A stretch of DNA of 64,000 nt from the IMG/VR virus record IMGVR_UViG_3300025070_000024, positions 16,917 through 80,916 of that record; one strand, given 5' to 3'. Positions 51,228-59,382 of this stretch are shown here, one piece after another. The translations under genes and the position numbers were made by a program. The notes beneath the pieces were generated by a model, which searched no databases, had not been told where the DNA came from, and worked only from the letters and a program-made list of their open reading frames with translations. This stretch comes from a virus. Each line of letters begins with the position of its first letter. Positions within the stretch are counted from its first letter, which is position 1.

Positions 51228-51913
51228 AAGTAGAACCTAAAATAACTGAAGCAGCACAAAGCCCACACAGGTTGTTCCTGTATGGCAAGCCAAAAACAGG
51301 CAAAACCACAAGTGTCTCTAAGCTACCTAGACACCTTATCATTGACACTGAAGTAAAGGGTGAATATGATGGAGAGTTAAAAGGTGGCACTAGCTACTGC
51401 GATGGTGCATATAGTATTGTAGTTGATGGATTACCACGACTACGCGCTACCATGGAGTATGCTAAAGAACACCAGAGTGAAATTGACTTTGTTGTGTTAG
51501 ATACGATTGACCACATTGAACAATGGGTGACTGACGATATATGCGCTAGCCATAAAGTCAAACACATTGGCGACTTACCTCATGGTAAGGGCTGGTCTAT
51601 GATGAAGACTAAGGTGATGCAAATCATCGAAGCCTTTGCGCGTATTAGCAAACACCTTATAGTCATTGGTCATCAAAAAGATGGTCACGGAGAAGGTGAA
51701 ATCCAGGTGGATCAAATCAACCTCACTGGTAAGCTGAAGACTCAAATGTGTTCAGTAATGGATGGCATCGGTAGAGTATATCGTGATGGGGATACCCTCA
51801 TGGTAGACTTCCGAGGTGGCACAAACACCGATGCTGGAACTCGCTTACCTGCCTTAGCAGGAAAGTTTTGCCCCCTTGAATGGTCAACTATTTACCCAGA
51901 TATGATTAAGTAA
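51224..51913 (+). CDS. Sak4-like RecA-fold ATPase
   Basis: This is a 229-residue protein. The P-loop is GKPKTGKTT (residues 21-29). The Walker B is FVVLDTIDHIEQW (about 88-100), a later glycine-rich segment is KHLIVIGHQKDGHGEGE (about 143-159), and the end is FRGGTNTDAGTRLPALAG. This matches AAA_24 / Sak4 proteins, minimal RecA relatives that anneal single strands in phages. The next gene looks like its SSB partner, as in other Sak4 loci. Confidence 0.75.
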   Translation: MKVEPKITEAAQSPHRLFLYGKPKTGKTTSVSKLPRHLIIDTEVKGEYDGELKGGTSYCDGAYSIVVDGLPRLRATMEYAKEHQSEIDFVVLDTIDHIEQWVTDDICASHKVKHIGDLPHGKGWSMMKTKVMQIIEAFARISKHLIVIGHQKDGHGEGEIQVDQINLTGKLKTQMCSVMDGIGRVYRDGDTLMVDFRGGTNTDAGTRLPALAGKFCPLEWSTIYPDMIK

Positions 51914-52530
51914 TGTACGGATTCGACGAAAAAACACCAGAAGCAGGAGGCAGTAACAGACTGCCCGCAGGTATTAATGAAAATGTCTTTCTAAGGGACA
52001 TTCTGTTTGAACCCTTGAAGCCTGACAGCAATGACAATGTCATTCAGTTCTTATTTAGTGACGCTAATGGCGCAACATTTAAGCACCTTGAGTGGCCTCT
52101 TGACTACAACAAGCTTGTGAACCTTGCTAAGGGTTGGAACAAGCCTCAAACAGAAGCTGAGAAATGGGCTAAGGAACAGTTTACCGAACAAGGTCAACGT
52201 GTGCAGCACATCTTAGCATCGTTCATCCCTAAAGACAAGTGTGTCTTTAAGGCAGATAGCTTTGATCAGTTTGCTGCAGGCATCATCAAGCTGTTGGGCA
52301 ATCAACATACTGATAAGCCTGTGCGGTTGAAGATTGTATACAAGAAGAACAGCCAGTATACTTCTTTTCCTAAGAAAGCATACAAGGCTTTCATCCAACC
52401 AATGTCTGAGCCTAACCGCTTGCGCATTGACCCTAAGTACGATATTGTAGATGCTCCTGAACCTGACCAGGAGGATTCATTTACACCTAGTACGGAGTCT
52501 ACTGGAGAACTATCCGGTAAGTCCTGGTAA
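51913..52530 (+). CDS. SSB-like protein partner of Sak4
   Basis: This is a 205-residue protein. An N-terminal region ending in FLFSDANGATFKHLEWPLD (residues about 45-63), a helical middle and an acidic C-terminal tail rich in D, E and P are the layout of phage SSB-type proteins found next to Sak4 ATPases. It would coat single strands and recruit partners through the tail. The tail ends GKSW rather than the usual DDxxF. Confidence 0.5.
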   Translation: MYGFDEKTPEAGGSNRLPAGINENVFLRDILFEPLKPDSNDNVIQFLFSDANGATFKHLEWPLDYNKLVNLAKGWNKPQTEAEKWAKEQFTEQGQRVQHILASFIPKDKCVFKADSFDQFAAGIIKLLGNQHTDKPVRLKIVYKKNSQYTSFPKKAYKAFIQPMSEPNRLRIDPKYDIVDAPEPDQEDSFTPSTESTGELSGKSW

Positions 52531-53576
52531 TGTATGAACTTGCACCAGATATCACAAGGGAGTATATCCTTAATAAGCTTTCTCAAGAGCAGATTATGGA
52601 GCGCTACCTTGGGTGCAAGATTCATTTGAAGAAAAGGTTTTGCTCTCCTTTGCGTGAAGACACCAACCCTAGTTGTGGGTTCTTTTACAATAAGGAGGGC
52701 GACCTGCTCTTCAATGATTTTGCAGGGTTCTTTACTGGAGGCTGCTTCAAGATTGTTATGCATATGCACAACTGCAGTTTCAGAGAAGCCCTGAATCTCA
52801 TAGCCGAAGACTTTGGATTGCTTACAGGTAATCCCGTACCTAAAGAAGAGCATGAAAAAGTAGTGGGTGGCAAGTCCCATACCATGATTGAAGTCAAAAG
52901 ACGTTCATGGGATGATCGCGACCGCAAATACTGGACACAATTTGGTATATCAAAAGCCACTCTAGAACTGTTTCATGTATCTGCAGTAAGCATAGTATGG
53001 GTCAATGGGAAAATCGTTTACGGCGATAAGACCAGCGATCCGGCTTATGCCTACAACTTTGGAGGAGGCAACTACAAAATTTATTTCCCTTTAAGAAGTG
53101 CAAATAGATTTATGTGTAACTGCCAAGTAGTTCAAGGCAGTCATATATTCAGAGATTACCGCAAAGGAGTAGTCCTTACCAAGAGTCTAAAAGACGTCAT
53201 GGTATTTCATGAACTTGGAATTACTGCTGTAGCTCCTCAGTCAGAAACAGTGTATCCTGACTCAAGTTACATGGAGGAGTTGATGTCACTGACCCCACAA
53301 ATAGTAACGGTCTACGACTTTGATAGAGCTGGCGTTACAATGGCTAACTACATACGTAAACAATATGGTATCCCTGCATTGTTCTTTACCAACGGTCGTT
53401 TTGGAACTGAAAACTTTGGAGGCAAGGATATTAGTGACGTAATCAAATACCAAGGAAGAGCTTGGGTAAACCAAGTAGTATCTTCGGCATATGCCAACTA
53501 TTGCAACGGTAACAATACCTCAGTTCATCACTCACGTGAAGATGAGCAACCGGAGACGAGCAACTTACTACACTAG
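52530..53576 (+). CDS. DNA primase with zinc-binding and Toprim domains
   Basis: This is a 348-residue protein. A zinc-type N-terminal domain (RFCSPLREDTNPSCGF near residues 36-51, then DFAGFFTGGCFKIV near 64-77) is like the CHC2 region of primases. The Toprim fold follows, with VLTKSLKDVMVFHELG (about 212-227) and IVTVYDFDRAG (about 254-264). In the first Toprim motif the usual E is replaced by K, as in several phage primases. It makes primers for the polymerase. It overlaps the SSB-like gene by one base. Confidence 0.75.
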   Translation: MYELAPDITREYILNKLSQEQIMERYLGCKIHLKKRFCSPLREDTNPSCGFFYNKEGDLLFNDFAGFFTGGCFKIVMHMHNCSFREALNLIAEDFGLLTGNPVPKEEHEKVVGGKSHTMIEVKRRSWDDRDRKYWTQFGISKATLELFHVSAVSIVWVNGKIVYGDKTSDPAYAYNFGGGNYKIYFPLRSANRFMCNCQVVQGSHIFRDYRKGVVLTKSLKDVMVFHELGITAVAPQSETVYPDSSYMEELMSLTPQIVTVYDFDRAGVTMANYIRKQYGIPALFFTNGRFGTENFGGKDISDVIKYQGRAWVNQVVSSAYANYCNGNNTSVHHSREDEQPETSNLLH

Positions 53577-54075
53577 TAAAGATAAGATTCCAAAGAAGTA
53601 CCAAGATCCAACCTTCGGATATGACCGAAAGGGTAGGCTATGTACTAACGATGGACAGCCAATCATTCGTAACGCAAGGAGTGTAAACACCCCGCGTATG
53701 AAGAAGATTAACGGTCAAGACTTCTATGCTGGTAACACAAGACCAGTCATGCGAGTCAAGATAGTTAATGCAATCAAAGATGCTTTCCGCCCTTACCTTA
53801 GGAAGGTTCGAAAGATTAAATCTTTTCCTGTTAAGCTACACTGTGAGTTTCACGACATGCCTGGTAGAGCAGATTGGGATTTAGACAACAAATGGATTTA
53901 CTGTAAAGTGTTCCAAGACTTGTTGGTTCAAGAAGGAAAGTTGCCTGACGACAACATAAAATTTGTCAGTCAAGCTGCAGCCATGGAGTTTTATCCTGTT
54001 GAAAAAGAGGAAGATAGGAAGTTGGTTTTCCATATAGTAAGTGACGATAGAAATCACTATAGTTTTTATACATGA
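53542..54075 (+). CDS. RusA-like Holliday junction resolvase
   Basis: This is a 177-residue protein starting MSNRRRATYYTSKDK (ATG at 53542, within the end of the primase gene). The family's catalytic block is clear: GRADWDLDNKW (residues about 109-119) followed by KVFQDLLVQEGKLPDDNIKF. The aspartates would bind the metal. RusA cuts four-way junctions after recombination. The N-terminal basic region is longer than in E. coli RusA (120 residues). Confidence 0.8.
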   Translation: MSNRRRATYYTSKDKIPKKYQDPTFGYDRKGRLCTNDGQPIIRNARSVNTPRMKKINGQDFYAGNTRPVMRVKIVNAIKDAFRPYLRKVRKIKSFPVKLHCEFHDMPGRADWDLDNKWIYCKVFQDLLVQEGKLPDDNIKFVSQAAAMEFYPVEKEEDRKLVFHIVSDDRNHYSFYT

Positions 54076-54524
54076 TTAATGTAACAGCACGAATTAAACA
54101 AGGACATTTAGAAGTCCACCAAGAAGCAGAATGGGCAGAAGAGCTTAACAAGCTCAATGGTCGCACAGTAGAGATACTGGTAAGGCCAATCAATTTGCGC
54201 AGCCAAAAACAGAACAAGTACTATTGGGGTACTCTTATCTATATGATTTGGAGTGACTTAGTAAGTAAGGGATGGCGAGCAGATGATTTAGACCCCCTGG
54301 ACTACCAAGGGTCTTTAACTAAGAATCATGTACACGAGTACATGCGATACAAGTTTTTAGAAGCTGACGTATTTAACGCAGTAACAGAAGAAGTAGAGGG
54401 AACAGAATTCCGTTCTACTAAAGGATTGTCTACTACAGAGTTTATGACCTACGTAGAAGACATTAGAGAGTGGGCAGTAACAGCTCTGGATTTAGATATT
54501 CCAGACCCAAATGAAATAGCATGA
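54072..54524 (+). CDS. NinB-like recombination protein
   Basis: This is a 150-residue protein. A beta-rich start (MINVTARIKQGHLEVHQ) precedes the block RSQKQNKYYWGTLIYMIWSD (residues about 43-62) and the C-terminal STTEFMTYVEDIREWAVTA. This follows the pattern of lambda NinB/Orf, which helps load recombinases onto SSB-coated DNA. It overlaps the resolvase by ATGA. Homology is judged from these blocks only. Confidence 0.6.
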   Translation: MINVTARIKQGHLEVHQEAEWAEELNKLNGRTVEILVRPINLRSQKQNKYYWGTLIYMIWSDLVSKGWRADDLDPLDYQGSLTKNHVHEYMRYKFLEADVFNAVTEEVEGTEFRSTKGLSTTEFMTYVEDIREWAVTALDLDIPDPNEIA

Positions 54525-54724
54525 GTAAGATAAAGAATTTCTTTCACGATCAAATCTCTGAGCAGCAGAAGCCTGACACAGAGTATGGAGTAACTAGTAT
54601 GTTAACTGTCCAACGACTCACACAAGAGTATTTGGAGGACAAAATAAATGCCCAAGCATATATACTAGGTGTGATGCTCGAAGTAAAAAACTTTGAGAAC
54701 ATGCATACTCCTACAAAACCATGA
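54521..54724 (+). CDS. Small hypothetical protein
   Basis: This is a 67-residue helical protein beginning MSKIKNFFHDQISEQQKPDT. It overlaps the NinB-like gene and the amidoligase gene by four bases each. The two-helix shape (LTVQRLTQEYLEDKINAQAY) gives no family. It could be an accessory of either neighbour. Confidence 0.5.
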   Translation: MSKIKNFFHDQISEQQKPDTEYGVTSMLTVQRLTQEYLEDKINAQAYILGVMLEVKNFENMHTPTKP

Positions 54725-55671
54725 CTAGAGCTGAGGCTTTTGCAGAGCTACAAGCAGATGCTCCGCATGCACAAGGTTCTCTCTATAGCTATCACTCTGG
54801 TCCTTCAATATGGGAATGTCGACCTACTACTCTATGGAGATTAGGCATTGAAGCAGAGAAAGAAGACTATGATGGTAAAGCAATATGCGAGCAATATCAA
54901 GGATATCAAGAGATGTACTTACCACACTCGTGGAGAGCTGAGCGAGATGGATCCTTACACTATGGTGGGTTTGAGCTAGTAAGCCCTATCTACGATTTAT
55001 TTAGCCCTGAGATACATAACCATATCTACAACCCTGTTTTAGGATTCTTATTGAACTCTGAAACAAGTATTCGTTGTGGTGGTCACATGACTATATCCAA
55101 CCAAGGCAAATCTGGATTAGAACTGTTTACGGCAATAGAACCTTTTGTTCCACTGCTCTATGCTCTCTTTCCTAAAAGAGCTAAGGTTCGCGGCTACGCA
55201 GCCTTTGTAGACAAGGATATGGAGAAGAACAACAAGTACTGTGCATTTCATATTATGTCAGACAAAGTAGAGCTTAGGCTATTCTCAGGAATCAAGTCTC
55301 CAAAGCAATTGTCTTGGAGAATTAACCTATTGAGGATTATAGCTTTAGAGTCTTCTAAGTCTCCAATAACTGCAGATAGAATTTATGAGATGCTACTTGA
55401 CCAGACTTCTAATTTGCACAGACATCTAGCTAAAGTCTACACTAAAAAGTTGGGCGAAAAGATTATGCTAGTACATGCTTATACCAAAGCATACAAGAAA
55501 GAAGGAGTATTCACTTTTACTGAATATTCAAAAATCAAAGCGAAGGTGCCAAAGGGTGTCTTCGATGGGAGAGTACCTGTACTTCCCGCAAAGTCCGTAA
55601 GTAACTCTAACAAACAACAACTGTCATTAGATGTGTGTGATTATATCGAAGAGAGTCCAAGGGAAGCTTGA
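54721..55671 (+). CDS. Amidoligase (ATP-dependent COOH-NH2 ligase-like)
   Basis: This is a 316-residue protein. Motifs of the Amidoligase_2 family appear in order: LGIEAEKED (residues about 41-49), ERDGSLHYGGFELVSP (about 73-88), CGGHMTIS (about 119-126) and FHIMSDKVELRLFSGI with HxxxxxxVExRxFS spacing (about 176-191). These enzymes use ATP to form amide or isopeptide bonds. The next gene is a class II amidotransferase fused to a gamma-glutamylcyclotransferase-like domain, a partner set predicted for this family. The product could be a modified peptide, protein or cell-wall element, but the substrate is not visible. Confidence 0.7.
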   Translation: MTRAEAFAELQADAPHAQGSLYSYHSGPSIWECRPTTLWRLGIEAEKEDYDGKAICEQYQGYQEMYLPHSWRAERDGSLHYGGFELVSPIYDLFSPEIHNHIYNPVLGFLLNSETSIRCGGHMTISNQGKSGLELFTAIEPFVPLLYALFPKRAKVRGYAAFVDKDMEKNNKYCAFHIMSDKVELRLFSGIKSPKQLSWRINLLRIIALESSKSPITADRIYEMLLDQTSNLHRHLAKVYTKKLGEKIMLVHAYTKAYKKEGVFTFTEYSKIKAKVPKGVFDGRVPVLPAKSVSNSNKQQLSLDVCDYIEESPREA

Positions 55672-56599
55672 CTCAGAAATTGCTGCTAAGAGTATTCTGC
55701 TGAACCCTCATGGGTTTGGCATACTCTTGACAGATTCTGGAGAAGTGTACAAAACAATGGACCCACAAGAAGCCTATGATTGGCTTCAAACTGAAAGACC
55801 TTATGTCTTCCATGCCAGGTTAGCAACTGTTGGTCCAGTTAACATGGACAACACTCAACCTATCAAAATCAATGAGAGGTGTTGGCTGTTCCATAATGGT
55901 ACAGTCCAAACTCCTCGTAGTTGGGATACTTCTATGAGTGACAGCAGATTCGTGGCTGAAACGCTGCGTAGTATTTCAGGCCATAGTTGGAGAGATATCT
56001 TGAGTCTTACTGATTCTCGGTTCCTAACTTCTTTGAGTACTAAGCAAGGGGTTCGTACCAGTGTTACAGGTAAGTGGTTCAAGCGAAATGATATTTTCTT
56101 TAGCAAAGAGAATGTGCTGAAAGGCGAGCTTGTAGCTGTGTATGGTACACTAAGACGGGGATATGGTAATAACCATTATCTAAACAACGCTCAGTATCTA
56201 GGTACAGGAAAGACCAAAGACAAACTCAGAATGATTTGCGAAGGCATTCCATTTGTCTTATCCGGAGACCATGAAGATGGTGATCATCTTAAGGTAGAAG
56301 TCTATCTTGTTCCTAAGGAGAGTATGCCTAACATAGATAGGCTAGAAAGCCATCCAGAATGGTACCAGCGAAAGAAGACTACTGTTTACTTAGATGGTAG
56401 TATACCTGTAGAATCTTGGCTGTATTTCAACGATCAGCATAGTCCTGAGAACCTTGCTTTTTACAATGATTTTGCAGACTACAAGCAGCCAGATCCGATT
56501 ATGTCTTCTGACAACTTCATGTTTGATGAACATGAAAACAAATACTTTGACCTAAATGCAGGTGAGTATGTAAACGACGCTCAAATCAAAATGTTTTGA
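55631..56599 (+). CDS. Class II glutamine amidotransferase fused to AIG2/GGACT-like domain
   Basis: This is a 322-residue protein. The N-terminal domain (1-155) starts with catalytic Cys2 (MCVIIS) and has FHARLATVGPVNMDNTQP (about 58-75) and LFHNGTVQ (about 86-93), as in Ntn-type glutamine amidotransferases that free ammonia from glutamine. The C-terminal domain (from about 165) has VAVYGTLRRGYGNNHYL (about 170-186) and IDRLESHPEWYQRK (about 235-248), as in AIG2/gamma-glutamylamine cyclotransferases. It overlaps the amidoligase by 41 bases. The two domains are usually separate proteins, so the fusion is notable. Confidence 0.75.
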   Translation: MCVIISKRVQGKLDSEIAAKSILLNPHGFGILLTDSGEVYKTMDPQEAYDWLQTERPYVFHARLATVGPVNMDNTQPIKINERCWLFHNGTVQTPRSWDTSMSDSRFVAETLRSISGHSWRDILSLTDSRFLTSLSTKQGVRTSVTGKWFKRNDIFFSKENVLKGELVAVYGTLRRGYGNNHYLNNAQYLGTGKTKDKLRMICEGIPFVLSGDHEDGDHLKVEVYLVPKESMPNIDRLESHPEWYQRKKTTVYLDGSIPVESWLYFNDQHSPENLAFYNDFADYKQPDPIMSSDNFMFDEHENKYFDLNAGEYVNDAQIKMF

Positions 56600-56880
56600 G
56601 TAAGAAGAAGAAGGGAAGAGCACAAGTATTTCTTGTTACCTACCAAGCTGTATTTGTAGGTAGCGATACTTGGCATGGCACTGTTAGCGTCAGCGGTACT
56701 GATGATGAAAGCTCTACATCTATAGAAAAGAAAGCAAGAAATCAAATTCACTCTATCTTGAGGAACAGATTCAAACTAACTGTAGACGAAATGCCTGAAG
56801 GCACATACCTTAAAACCTCTGACAGAATTACTGCGGAGTTAGAAAACGGAACATATGATCCAACAGAATCAAAAGATTGA
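56596..56880 (+). CDS. Small hypothetical protein with TTG start
   Basis: This is a 94-residue protein beginning SKKKKGRAQVFLVTYQAVFV after a TTG. The TTG overlaps the upstream TGA as TTGA and no ATG is present until residue 66, so TTG is the best start. The beta strands are followed by a helix (SIEKKARNQIHSILRNRF). It sits at the end of the amidoligase cassette and shares a TGATG junction with the nuclease. No family is recognised. Confidence 0.5.
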   Translation: MSKKKKGRAQVFLVTYQAVFVGSDTWHGTVSVSGTDDESSTSIEKKARNQIHSILRNRFKLTVDEMPEGTYLKTSDRITAELENGTYDPTESKD

Positions 56881-57884
56881 TGGACTACTTTGATATACCT
56901 GCTATCAGTAACAGCTCATTAAACTACATCGACCCTAATGCGGGAGGTAGTCCTAAGATGTTCAAGATGTACATGGATGGAAACCTGGAAAGTTACAGCT
57001 CTTCTGGATTCGAACTAGGTACTCTTGTTCATCAGCTCATCTTAGAGCCTGAAACTATCGACATGGAGCCTACAAATGTTCCAGGGCCGAAAGTGAAGGA
57101 GCTTATAGATAAGTTCATGAGCATGCTGAGTATGGACCATGCGGGGTTAGAGAATGAGTATTCGCTAGAAGATTTCTTCAACGAGTACAATGTAGAAGAC
57201 TTGCTTATAGATTTCTATAAAAGTCGTTCTCTCGAAAGCAAAATTAATACTCTGCTGAAAGAGGGGTCGTCGTACTGGTCAGACTTGTGTATGCTGAAGG
57301 ACAAGACTCTGGTTAGTCCTGAGGTATTTCATCAAGTCCACAATTGCTACGATGGTATTCAATCTAATGACCTTGCTAACTTCTTACTCCTTGGAGGAGA
57401 AGATAGCGAGTTTACAGAAGCTCGTAATGAGATTGAAATTACTTGGAAAGAAGAATGGCATGTTGGATTAGATGAACCCCCAGTTCCTTTGAACATGAAG
57501 TCTAAGGTTGACAGAGTGCTTATCAATGAAAATGATAAGTCTATTACTCTAGTCGATTTAAAGACTACTCGTACTCCGCTAGGTAGATTTCAAGAGACTC
57601 TTGAGAAATACAACTACCACAGGCAGATGGCTTTCTACCAGTTTGCTCTGTCATATGCTTTTCCAGGATATACTTTAAAGAATGTATACATCGTTGCTGT
57701 ACAGACTAATAAGCAATACCCCTGCGAAGTCTTTCATATTCATGACAGCTATCTAGAACTCGGATGGCATCAAGCATGTCAGTTGATTAACAGAATATGC
57801 TTGCATACTCAATCAGGTAATTGGTCTAGAAGCCAAGAGAGTCTATTGGGTGGTGCTATAGAATTAGCTTTGGAAGATGAGTAA
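56880..57884 (+). CDS. RecE/Cas4-like PD-(D/E)XK exonuclease
   Basis: This is a 334-residue protein starting MDYFDIPAISNSSLNYI. Motifs are GTLVHQLILEPE (about 49-60), a KSKVDRVLI strand followed by ITLVDLKTTRT (residues about 222-232) with the D-x-K core, and a helix with RQMAFYQFALS. This is the fold of phage RecE-type and Cas4-like exonucleases, which resect 5' ends for annealing proteins. The Sak4 and SSB genes lie 4-5 kb upstream. The ATG makes a TGATG junction, better than the TTG one codon earlier. Confidence 0.75.
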   Translation: MDYFDIPAISNSSLNYIDPNAGGSPKMFKMYMDGNLESYSSSGFELGTLVHQLILEPETIDMEPTNVPGPKVKELIDKFMSMLSMDHAGLENEYSLEDFFNEYNVEDLLIDFYKSRSLESKINTLLKEGSSYWSDLCMLKDKTLVSPEVFHQVHNCYDGIQSNDLANFLLLGGEDSEFTEARNEIEITWKEEWHVGLDEPPVPLNMKSKVDRVLINENDKSITLVDLKTTRTPLGRFQETLEKYNYHRQMAFYQFALSYAFPGYTLKNVYIVAVQTNKQYPCEVFHIHDSYLELGWHQACQLINRICLHTQSGNWSRSQESLLGGAIELALEDE

Positions 57885-58560
57885 CACATATGAGCATGTA
57901 GTCGGTCCTGGTTGGTCGGAACATCTGAACACAGAGTTCCAGTCTTCTTACATGAACAAGCTTCGAGATAAAATTGATATCTGTTACACCTTCAGTACAG
58001 TATTTCCTGAGCAAAAAAACATCTTTAGGGCTTATCGCAAAACTGATTTCGATAAGGTCAAAGTTTTGATTCTAGGACAAGACCCCTATCATGATGGAGC
58101 GGCTACAGGTTTAGCCTTTGATGTAGGTAGTAGCACTAAAATAAATCCGTCTTTGCGCAACATAAAGAAAGAGGTATACAATAGTGTTGGAGCAGAAATA
58201 TCAGGTGGTAATCTAGAACCCTGGGCTGACCAAGGAGTATTCCTATTGAATACTATTCTAACAGTAGACAAGGGTTCTCCTAAGTCACACGACGGTTATG
58301 GTTGGGAAAAATTCATTGCAGCTACATTGAGCGCATTGAGTTTTAGAAAGGCAGAGTTACCTCTAGTAGTTATGCTTTGGGGTAAAGCTTCTCAAGTGTA
58401 TGAGAAGTTCTTTACGATGCCTCACCATCTGATACTCAAAGCTCCTCATCCTGCCGCTGAAGCATATGCTGGTGGTAAGGCTGGTTACTTTGGATGTGAT
58501 CATTTTAAAAAAGCTAATGATTGGCTTTCTAAACATGATACGACTACCATAGATTGGTAA
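57877..58560 (+). CDS. ung: Uracil-DNA glycosylase, family 1
   Basis: This is a 227-residue protein. The water-activating loop is intact: LGQDPYHDGAATGLAFDV (GQDPYH at residues 67-72, with catalytic D69), then PWADQGVFLLNTILTV and the leucine-loop motif APHPAAEAYAGG (HP near 192) in place of the usual HPSPLS. The size is close to E. coli UNG (229). It removes uracil from DNA. It suggests that the genome itself does not use dU. It overlaps the nuclease gene by eight bases and is followed by a tRNA. Confidence 0.9.
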   Translation: MSNTYEHVVGPGWSEHLNTEFQSSYMNKLRDKIDICYTFSTVFPEQKNIFRAYRKTDFDKVKVLILGQDPYHDGAATGLAFDVGSSTKINPSLRNIKKEVYNSVGAEISGGNLEPWADQGVFLLNTILTVDKGSPKSHDGYGWEKFIAATLSALSFRKAELPLVVMLWGKASQVYEKFFTMPHHLILKAPHPAAEAYAGGKAGYFGCDHFKKANDWLSKHDTTTIDW

Positions 58561-58567
58561 TCGGGTA

Positions 58568-58653
58568 GGCTGAGTGGTGGAATTGGTAGACACGACAGAC
58601 TTAAAATCTGTTGAGCCGAATGGTTCGTGCGGGTTCGAGTCCCGCCTCAGCTA
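58568..58653 (+). tRNA. tRNA-Leu (UAA anticodon)
   Basis: Acceptor GGCTGAG/CTCAGCT (first pair G-U) joins 58568-58574 with 58646-58652. The D arm is GTG/CAC. The anticodon arm ACAGA-CTTAAAA-TCTGT carries TAA. A long variable arm typical of Leu tRNAs and a T arm GCGGG-TTCGAGT-CCCGC follow. The length is 86 bases, with no encoded CCA. Confidence 0.9.
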
Positions 58654-58668
58654 CAAAAACTTGAAACA

Positions 58669-59046
58669 ATGAGAATATTAGTTACGTTTATTTTTTTGGT
58701 ACTACTATCGTCCTGCTCACTGCAGCACATAAACCGAGCGCCTTGCCCAGCTTATGTGGAGAACGCTGTGCCTGCAGGGACATATGATTACAATGGTCCT
58801 TATGAGTGTGGAGTTTGGTATGAAAACCGATACTGTTGGGTATGGTCCTCTACAAATAAAGACGATGCCTTAGATCTGTGGAACAGAATTACTGGCAGAC
58901 CTATGTATTTTGAAATACAGGGTAGCTTTCGATATTCTGTAACAGCCAAGGACGGATTTAAATACTACTTTTGGAGATACGAATCTACAGAGTATATAGT
59001 TACTGCTGAGCGTCCTCGAAAAGACTGGAATACAGTACCCATATGA
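58669..59046 (+). CDS. Phage lipoprotein
   Basis: This is a 125-residue protein. The start MRILVTFIFLVLLSSCSLQH is a lipoprotein signal with the lipobox LSSC, so the mature protein would be lipidated at that cysteine. Several more cysteines and many aromatic residues follow (ECGVWYENRYCWVWSS). It sits between the two tRNA genes and overlaps the next lipoprotein as ATGA. Candidate roles are outer-membrane surface exclusion or a lysis (spanin-like) function. No family is recognised. Confidence 0.65.
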   Translation: MRILVTFIFLVLLSSCSLQHINRAPCPAYVENAVPAGTYDYNGPYECGVWYENRYCWVWSSTNKDDALDLWNRITGRPMYFEIQGSFRYSVTAKDGFKYYFWRYESTEYIVTAERPRKDWNTVPI

Positions 59047-59336
59047 GCTTCAATAGACTGCTAGCATATACCTGTTTAGCCTTAATAGGGATTATGATTC
59101 TTGGGGCTTTGATTGGATGTGAATGTGTCGATCAAAACTACAGGACTGCACCCTGTGATATTTACAAGATTGTAAACGATTCTACGTTAGAATTCGTAGA
59201 GCAGAGGTGGGTACAAGAAAATTGTGGATGCGATGATTTACTACAGAGGTTTGAGCTAATGTCACAAGATCCCTCTACGTGTATTATCTGTGAACACCCT
59301 TATGGTAAATGCCCTCTTTACAGCAGTTGCAACTAG
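59043..59336 (+). CDS. Second small lipoprotein, cysteine-rich
   Basis: This is a 97-residue protein. The signal MSFNRLLAYTCLALIGIMIL is followed by the lipobox-like LIGC near residue 26. The mature part has ten or so cysteines arranged in pairs (ENCGCDDLL, TCIICEHPYGKCPLYSSC), suggesting disulfides or metal binding outside the cytoplasm. It overlaps the upstream lipoprotein and ends 14 bases before a strong terminator. The function is unknown. Confidence 0.6.
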   Translation: MSFNRLLAYTCLALIGIMILGALIGCECVDQNYRTAPCDIYKIVNDSTLEFVEQRWVQENCGCDDLLQRFELMSQDPSTCIICEHPYGKCPLYSSCN

Positions 59337-59350
59337 AGGATATATAAATA

Positions 59351-59381
59351 AAAAAGAGAGCTTATTTCAGCTCTCTTTTTT
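59351..59381. terminator. Bidirectional intrinsic terminator
   Basis: A twelve-pair stem AAAAAGAGAGCT/AGCTCTCTTTTT with a TATTTC loop has A's before and T's after it, so it can stop transcription from both sides. It ends the plus-strand block before the second tRNA and could also stop the minus-strand run from the giant gene. Confidence 0.85.
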
Positions 59382-59382
59382 C

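Noticed and set aside
52302-52880. 192-residue minus-strand open frame
   Set aside because: It lies antisense to the SSB-like and primase genes, which have clear motifs. The composition of the minus frame is unstructured.
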